From Rhodanobacteraceae bacterium (GTDB lineage Bacteria; Pseudomonadota; Gammaproteobacteria; Xanthomonadales; SZUA-5): DNA of 9,745 bases. How positions within the stretch are numbered: the stretch's first letter is position 1; the number at the start of each line of letters is the position of its first letter. The position numbers were made by a program, and so were the translations under genes. The notes beneath the pieces are model-generated. The model was not told the DNA's origin. It saw only the letters and a list, made by a program, of their open reading frames with translations, and made no database searches. The stretch lies in assembly GCA_016717705.1 (NCBI GenBank), contig JADKFD010000011.1, positions 1-9,745 of the forward strand, in the 5' to 3' direction. Below are positions 7,819-9,745 of this stretch, piece after piece.

Positions 7819-7826
7819 TCAATTGA
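7819..7826. repeat. Left target-site duplication of IS copy 2
   Basis: TCAATTGA directly abuts the left end of copy 2 and is repeated exactly at 8889-8896. Eight bases is the usual duplication for the IS1595 family. The target is itself a perfect palindrome. Confidence 0.9.
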
Positions 7827-8888
7827 CCTGATTAGCGCCGAACCTCAGCCGCGAGTCTCATGATCTGAGACAGGCAGCGCCGAGGGTGTACCCACAACCG
7901 ATCGGAGGTGGGTCATGGCGATGAACAAGGTGCAGTTCCAGGCGGGTCTGTCGTTGCCGGCGTTCACGGCGGTTTGGTTCGAGGCGCAGTGCCGGAAGTC
8001 GCTCTTCAGTGCTCGCTGGCCCGAAGGTTTTCGCTGCCCGGCGTGCGCCGGTTCCGCGCACTCGACCTTCAAACGGGATGGTCAGATCTACTACCAGTGC
8101 ACCGATTGCCGCCATCAGACCACCTTGCTCGCCGGCACGATGTTCGAAGCCCCAAGTTGCCGCTCTCCATCTGGTTCCTTGCGCTGCACTTGTTGACGAG
8201 CGCCAAGACCAACCTGTCTGCCCTCGAGCTCAGGCGTCAGTTGGTGTCTGCTACCGCACCGCTTGGCGCCTTAAGCACAAGGTGATGCATGCCATGACCG
8301 AACGCGAAGAATCCAGGAAACTCAATGGCTTGGTGCAGATCGATGACGCCTACCTCCAGGGGTGAGCGCAACGGCGGCAAGGCCGGCCGCGGCTCCGAGA
8401 ACAAACAGGCGTTCCTGGTTGCCGTTGAAACCGACACCGATCTGGGCGTCCCAGATGTGCGGTCATCGGGCCGGTGCGCGCGTTCAACAACGACTCCATC
8501 AGTGACTGGGCCGAGCGCCGATTGCAGCCAAACGCCGAGGTCTATACCGACGGCTTGTTTGCTTTCCGTCGCTTCATCGACGCCGGACATGCAGACCGTC
8601 CTGGACACTAGCGGCGGTCGCGCGGCCACCGAAGCCAGGGGCGCGCGCTGGGTCAACATCGTGTTGTCCAACGTGAGGCGTTCGATCAGCGGCGTCTGTC
8701 ACTCGATCCGCCAGGCCAAATACGCACGTCGGTACCTGGGCGAAGCGGCCTAGCCGCTTCCACCGCAGATTCCGACTCGGCGAAATGCTGCCAGACTCGT
8801 TCATGCAATGATCCAGGTGCGCGACAGGCCCGAAACGCGACTGCGGCTGGCTTCCAACTTTCTCGGCTGAGGTTCGGCGCTAATCAGG
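7827..8888 (+). mobile_element. IS1595-family insertion sequence, copy 2, complete, with 8-bp target duplication
   Basis: An element of 1062 bp with 25-bp perfect terminal inverted repeats (7827-7851 and 8864-8888), flanked by TCAATTGA on both sides. This fixes the outer boundaries of the element for all copies. Between the left end and the transposase ATG at 7915 lies an 88-base leader with a short dyad TCTCA/TGAGA (7856-7870) and the ribosome site GGAGGT (7904-7909). The clean duplication indicates insertion at this site without later rearrangement. Confidence 0.95.
7915..8870 (+). CDS. IS1595-family transposase, copy 2 (frameshifted)
   Basis: Same protein as in copy 1, starting MAMNKVQFQAGLSLPAFTA at 7915 behind a good Shine-Dalgarno and ending at TGA 8868-8870 inside the right terminal repeat. 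The zinc ribbon is intact. Breaks relative to the shared consensus include loss of two bases near 7970 (AAGTTTGG reads as GTTTGG), altered bases near 8148-8158, deletions near 8240 and extra bases near 8357, and a TAG at 8750-8752 after YLGEAA where the other copy continues toward YRFNRRF. The C-terminal tail LVHAMIQVRDRPETRLRLAS is readable beyond it. Most changes are small indels at places where the other copies are normal, so the gene may be intact in the organism. Confidence 0.82.
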
Positions 8889-8896
8889 TCAATTGA
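8889..8896. repeat. Right target-site duplication of IS copy 2
   Basis: TCAATTGA, identical to 7819-7826, directly follows the right end of copy 2. Confidence 0.9.
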
Positions 8897-9026
8897 TAGC
8901 TGACTGCCAAACAGTTGGATTCAACTGAATCTCTTGCCATGGCAACAATGCCTGAGCCGCAATTTGCGCTGGTGACTGCTTGCGAGAAATCGGAGACAAC
9001 ATATCCGGGCTCAAGACAAAGTTTTT
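8897..9026. other. Short spacer between IS copies 2 and 3 with two extra palindromes
   Basis: No gene is visible. The stretch contains CAGTTG/CAACTG (8912-8917 and 8922-8927, 4-base loop) and the 12-bp palindrome TTGCCATGGCAA (8934-8945). Because copy 2 is flanked by a true duplication, this spacer was continuous with the sequence left of 7819 before insertion, giving about 450 bases of non-coding DNA from 7488. Confidence 0.5.
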
Positions 9027-9745
9027 CCTGATTAGCGCCGAACCTCAGCCGCGAGTCTCATGATCTGAGACAGGCAGCGCCGAGGGTGTACCCACAACCG
9101 ATCGGAGGTGGGTCATGGCGATGAACAAGGTGCAGTTCCAGGCGGGTCTGTCGTTGCCGGCGTTCACGGCGAAGTTTGGTTCGAGGCGCAGTGCCGGAAG
9201 TCGCTCTTCAGTGCTCGCTGCCCGAAGGTTTTTCGCTGCCCGGCGTGCGCCGGTTCCGCGCACTCGACCTTCAAACGGGATGGTCAGATCTACTACCAGT
9301 GCACCGATTGCCGCCATCAAGACCACCTTGCTCGCCGGCACGATGTTCCGAAGCCACCAAGTTGCCGCTCTCCATCTGAGTTCCTTGCGCTGCACTTGGT
9401 GACGAGCGCCAAGACCAACCTGTCTGCCCTCGAGCTCAAGCGTCAGTTGGGTGTCTGCTACCGCACCGCTTGGCGCCTTAAGCACAAGGTGATGCATGCC
9501 ATGACCGAACGAGAAGAATCCAGGAAACTCAATGGCTTGGTGCAGATCGATGACGCCTACCTCGGGGTGAGCGCACCAGCAGCAAGGCTCGGCCGCGGCT
9601 CCGAGAACAAACAGGCGTTCCTGGTTGCCGTTGAAACCGACACCGATCTGGAGCGTCCCAGATGTGCGGTCATCGAGCCGGTGCGCGCGTTCAGCAACGA
9701 CTCCATCAGTGATCTGGGCCGAGCGCCGATTGCAGCCAAACGCCG
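9027..9745 (+). mobile_element. IS1595-family insertion sequence, copy 3, cut by the window end
   Basis: The left terminal repeat lies at 9027-9051, preceded by AAGTTTTT (9019-9026), whose duplicate should appear past the window end if the insertion is simple. The leader and first two thirds of the transposase follow in the same order as copy 2. The two plus-strand copies are direct repeats 1200 bases apart, start to start. Confidence 0.92.
9115..9745 (+). CDS. IS1595-family transposase, copy 3, partial and frameshifted
   Basis: Starts MAMNKVQFQAGLSLPAFTAK at 9115 with the same GGAGGT site, and includes the zinc-ribbon region, the QIDDAYL catalytic Asp (about 9544-9565) and the start of the second catalytic block. 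The window ends before the YTDG motif. Its indels differ from those of copies 1 and 2: for example, G missing at about 9221 with an extra T at about 9233, an extra A at about 9320, an extra C near 9347, an extra A near 9379, and changes near 9566-9590. Identity outside the indels is very high, implying recent spread of the element. Confidence 0.8.

Larger units (their letters stand above)
7488..7826. other. Intergenic region between the Lcl gene and IS copy 2
   Basis: About 340 bases without a convincing gene. It holds the orphan IS end (7500-7526), an A+T-rich stretch (about 7555-7665), and a 7-bp inverted repeat TTGCTGA/TCAGCAA (7603-7609 and 7617-7623, 7-base loop). On the minus strand a 39-codon frame (7716 to 7597) encodes a hydrophobic run (AAWLMIASTICYWINLL) but has no good ribosome site, so I do not call it a gene. 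The promoter of the Lcl gene should lie in this region or just at the relic, but I see no strong -35/-10 pair. Confidence 0.5.

Noticed and set aside
5749..9051. Repeated 25-mers that might suggest a CRISPR array or phage attachment sites
   Set aside because: They are the terminal inverted repeats of three IS copies; spacing and orientation fit element ends, not spacers.
5767..9745. Programmed frameshifting in the transposase, as in some other IS families
   Set aside because: The frame breaks lie at different positions in each copy and are not at one shared slippery site.

Overview
The window reads as GC-rich proteobacterial accessory DNA. A gammaproteobacterium near the Xanthomonadales/Lysobacterales is my tentative guess, from the high GC, the phage gene set, and a secreted protein whose mature end begins with an 'IFHSNFE' motif. 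It has three parts: a phage-type replication module (1-4216), a more A+T-rich HEPN-domain gene (4305-5748), and a zone invaded by three copies of one IS1595-family insertion sequence (5749-9745).

Replication module, all on the plus strand and tightly packed: the tail of an unrecognised small phage protein; a Cas4/RecB-like PD-(D/E)XK nuclease; a large primase-helicase with a Toprim centre and a P4/D5-type SF3 helicase; a RuvC-like resolvase; and a small DUF6362-like helix-turn-helix protein. Several stops and starts overlap (ATGA), as in one operon. The set fits a prophage or phage-derived element replicating DNA and resolving branched intermediates. No terminase, capsid or integrase gene is visible here.

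Downstream lies a gene for an ApeA-like HEPN protein that keeps the RxxxxH ribonuclease motif. It is split once near its N-terminus and cut off at its C-terminus by IS copy 1. HEPN proteins of this type are often anti-phage effectors, so this is the best candidate here for a little-described defence gene, now damaged. IS copy 1 also cuts the 3' end of a secreted Lcl/DUF1566 protein gene that reads toward it from the other side. The two flanks of copy 1 do not match, so it looks like a recombination scar rather than a simple insertion. IS copy 2 has a perfect 8-bp target duplication, copy 3 runs off the window, and a diverged orphan IS end sits at 7500-7526.

Single-base indels break nearly every GC-rich gene. 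The IS copies differ mainly by private indels and much less by substitutions, and conserved motifs survive in every frame. This points to sequencing error more than to gene decay. CDS spans below therefore give the whole inferred gene even where no single frame is open throughout.
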